Positions 12,651 through 12,871 of a stretch of 12,871 nt of DNA are shown piece by piece; the stretch's first letter is position 1; each line of letters begins with the position of its first letter. The notes below the pieces were generated by a model, which did no database searches, was not told where the DNA came from, and worked only from the letters and a program-made list of their open reading frames with translations. This DNA comes from JAMLIN01 sp041676645 (GTDB taxonomy: Bacteria; Pseudomonadota; Gammaproteobacteria; Burkholderiales; Burkholderiaceae_E): positions 1 to 12,871 of the forward strand of contig JBAYRO010000092.1 of assembly GCA_041676645.1 (NCBI GenBank). The letters are read 5' to 3'. The position numbers and the translations under genes were made by a program.

Positions 12651-12656
12651 ATTCTA
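12651..12656 (-). promoter_or_regulatory. -10-like TAGAAT before tsaD
   Basis: TAGAAT (12656-12651 on the minus strand) lies 6 nt before the tsaD ATG, and no Shine-Dalgarno sequence is present between them (CCGCCC). It would give a leaderless tsaD transcript. No -35 match lies at 16-18 bp. Confidence 0.3.
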
Positions 12657-12663
12657 GTCGCCC

Positions 12664-12693
12664 TTGGCAAATCAGGGTTGGGCGCGCTAGAAT
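12664..12693 (+). promoter_or_regulatory. Sigma-70 promoter of rpsU
   Basis: TTGGCA (12664-12669) and TAGAAT (12688-12693) are separated by 18 bp, and each matches consensus at five of six positions. Transcription would start near 12700, about 20 nt before the rpsU ATG, leaving room for the GGGA ribosome-binding sequence. This is the best-looking promoter in the window. Confidence 0.7.
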
Positions 12694-12719
12694 AATCGGT
12701 TCTGCGAATGGGAATGTCG

Positions 12720-12871
12720 ATGCCGACTGTACGAATCAAGGAAAACGAGCCTTTCGATGTGGCCCTGCGCCGCTTCAAGCGCACCATCGAGAAGGCTGGC
12801 GTGATCACCGAGCTGCGCTCGCGCGAGTACTACGAGAAGCCGACCGCCGAGCGCAAGCGCAAGAAGGCGGC
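12720..12871 (+). CDS. rpsU: 30S ribosomal protein bS21, C-terminus cut by window edge
   Basis: bS21 sits on the 30S platform near the anti-Shine-Dalgarno region and helps initiation. The visible 50 codons read MPTVRIKENEPFDVALRRFK, then RTIEKAGVITELRSREYYEK and PTAERKRKKA. This is the classic basic bS21 sequence, and roughly 20 residues should lie beyond the window. I chose the ATG at 12720 because GGGA lies 6 nt upstream; an in-frame ATG at 12714 would add only two residues (MS) and lacks room for that site. In proteobacteria rpsU usually precedes dnaG and rpoD, sometimes with yqeY between, so those genes may follow outside the window. Confidence 0.95.
   Translation, partial: MPTVRIKENEPFDVALRRFKRTIEKAGVITELRSREYYEKPTAERKRKKA

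Overview
The window is GC-rich (roughly 70% by eye), gene-dense bacterial chromosome with no phage, plasmid, insertion sequence, CRISPR array or rRNA/tRNA gene visible. The gene set (an IF-1 of the 'second copy' type with an extended C-terminus, MutL of the DMHAAHERI class, XerD, PlsY, TsaD and bS21 of the type MPTVRIKENEPF) suggests a betaproteobacterium, most likely Burkholderiales. That placement is inference from protein style and gene order.

Layout, left to right. Positions 1-102 hold the 5' end of a RecQ helicase gene (minus strand), preceded by an 80-bp tandem repeat that duplicates its start site. Next is an IF-1 gene (minus, 383-655), then a 349-bp divergent intergenic region carrying two inverted repeats, then a small encapsulated-ferritin-type gene (plus, 1005-1307) without a shell gene beside it. 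The minus-strand pair mutL-miaA follows (4211 down to 1338). A DedA-family membrane protein gene (plus, 4300-4989) diverges from mutL and runs tail-to-tail into a DUF4743-type NUDIX hydrolase gene, overlapping it by 110 bp. That NUDIX gene is the last member of a tightly packed minus-strand run tsaE - amiC - nudix (7667 down to 4880). Further right are a hemerythrin-like protein (minus, 7890-8351) and an AEC-type permease (minus, 8440-9357). The permease diverges from xerD (plus, 9488-10396), which is followed by a YbaK/EbsC-type aminoacyl-tRNA deacylase and plsY (stop and start overlap by one base). tsaD (minus) converges on plsY. The window ends inside rpsU (plus), which has a good sigma-70 promoter.

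How the genes fit together: translation fidelity is the main theme. miaA makes the i6A37 tRNA modification, tsaE and tsaD are two parts of the t6A37 machinery, ybaK-type deacylase clears misacylated tRNA, and IF-1 and bS21 act at initiation. DNA maintenance (RecQ, MutL, XerD) and envelope functions (AmiC, DedA, PlsY) make up most of the rest. EncFtn and hemerythrin are di-iron proteins, probably involved in iron or oxygen handling.

Most of this is conserved housekeeping sequence. I did not find a convincing undescribed system. The most notable observations are: the 80-bp repeat that makes two ATGA-linked mini-ORFs leading into recQ; an EncFtn gene with no shell gene and no obvious cargo tag; an AT-rich island inside tsaE that contains a promoter-like sequence; a NUDIX gene whose conserved N-terminus has no standard start codon; and five genes with a -10-like hexamer 6-8 nt before the ATG, as expected for leaderless transcripts.
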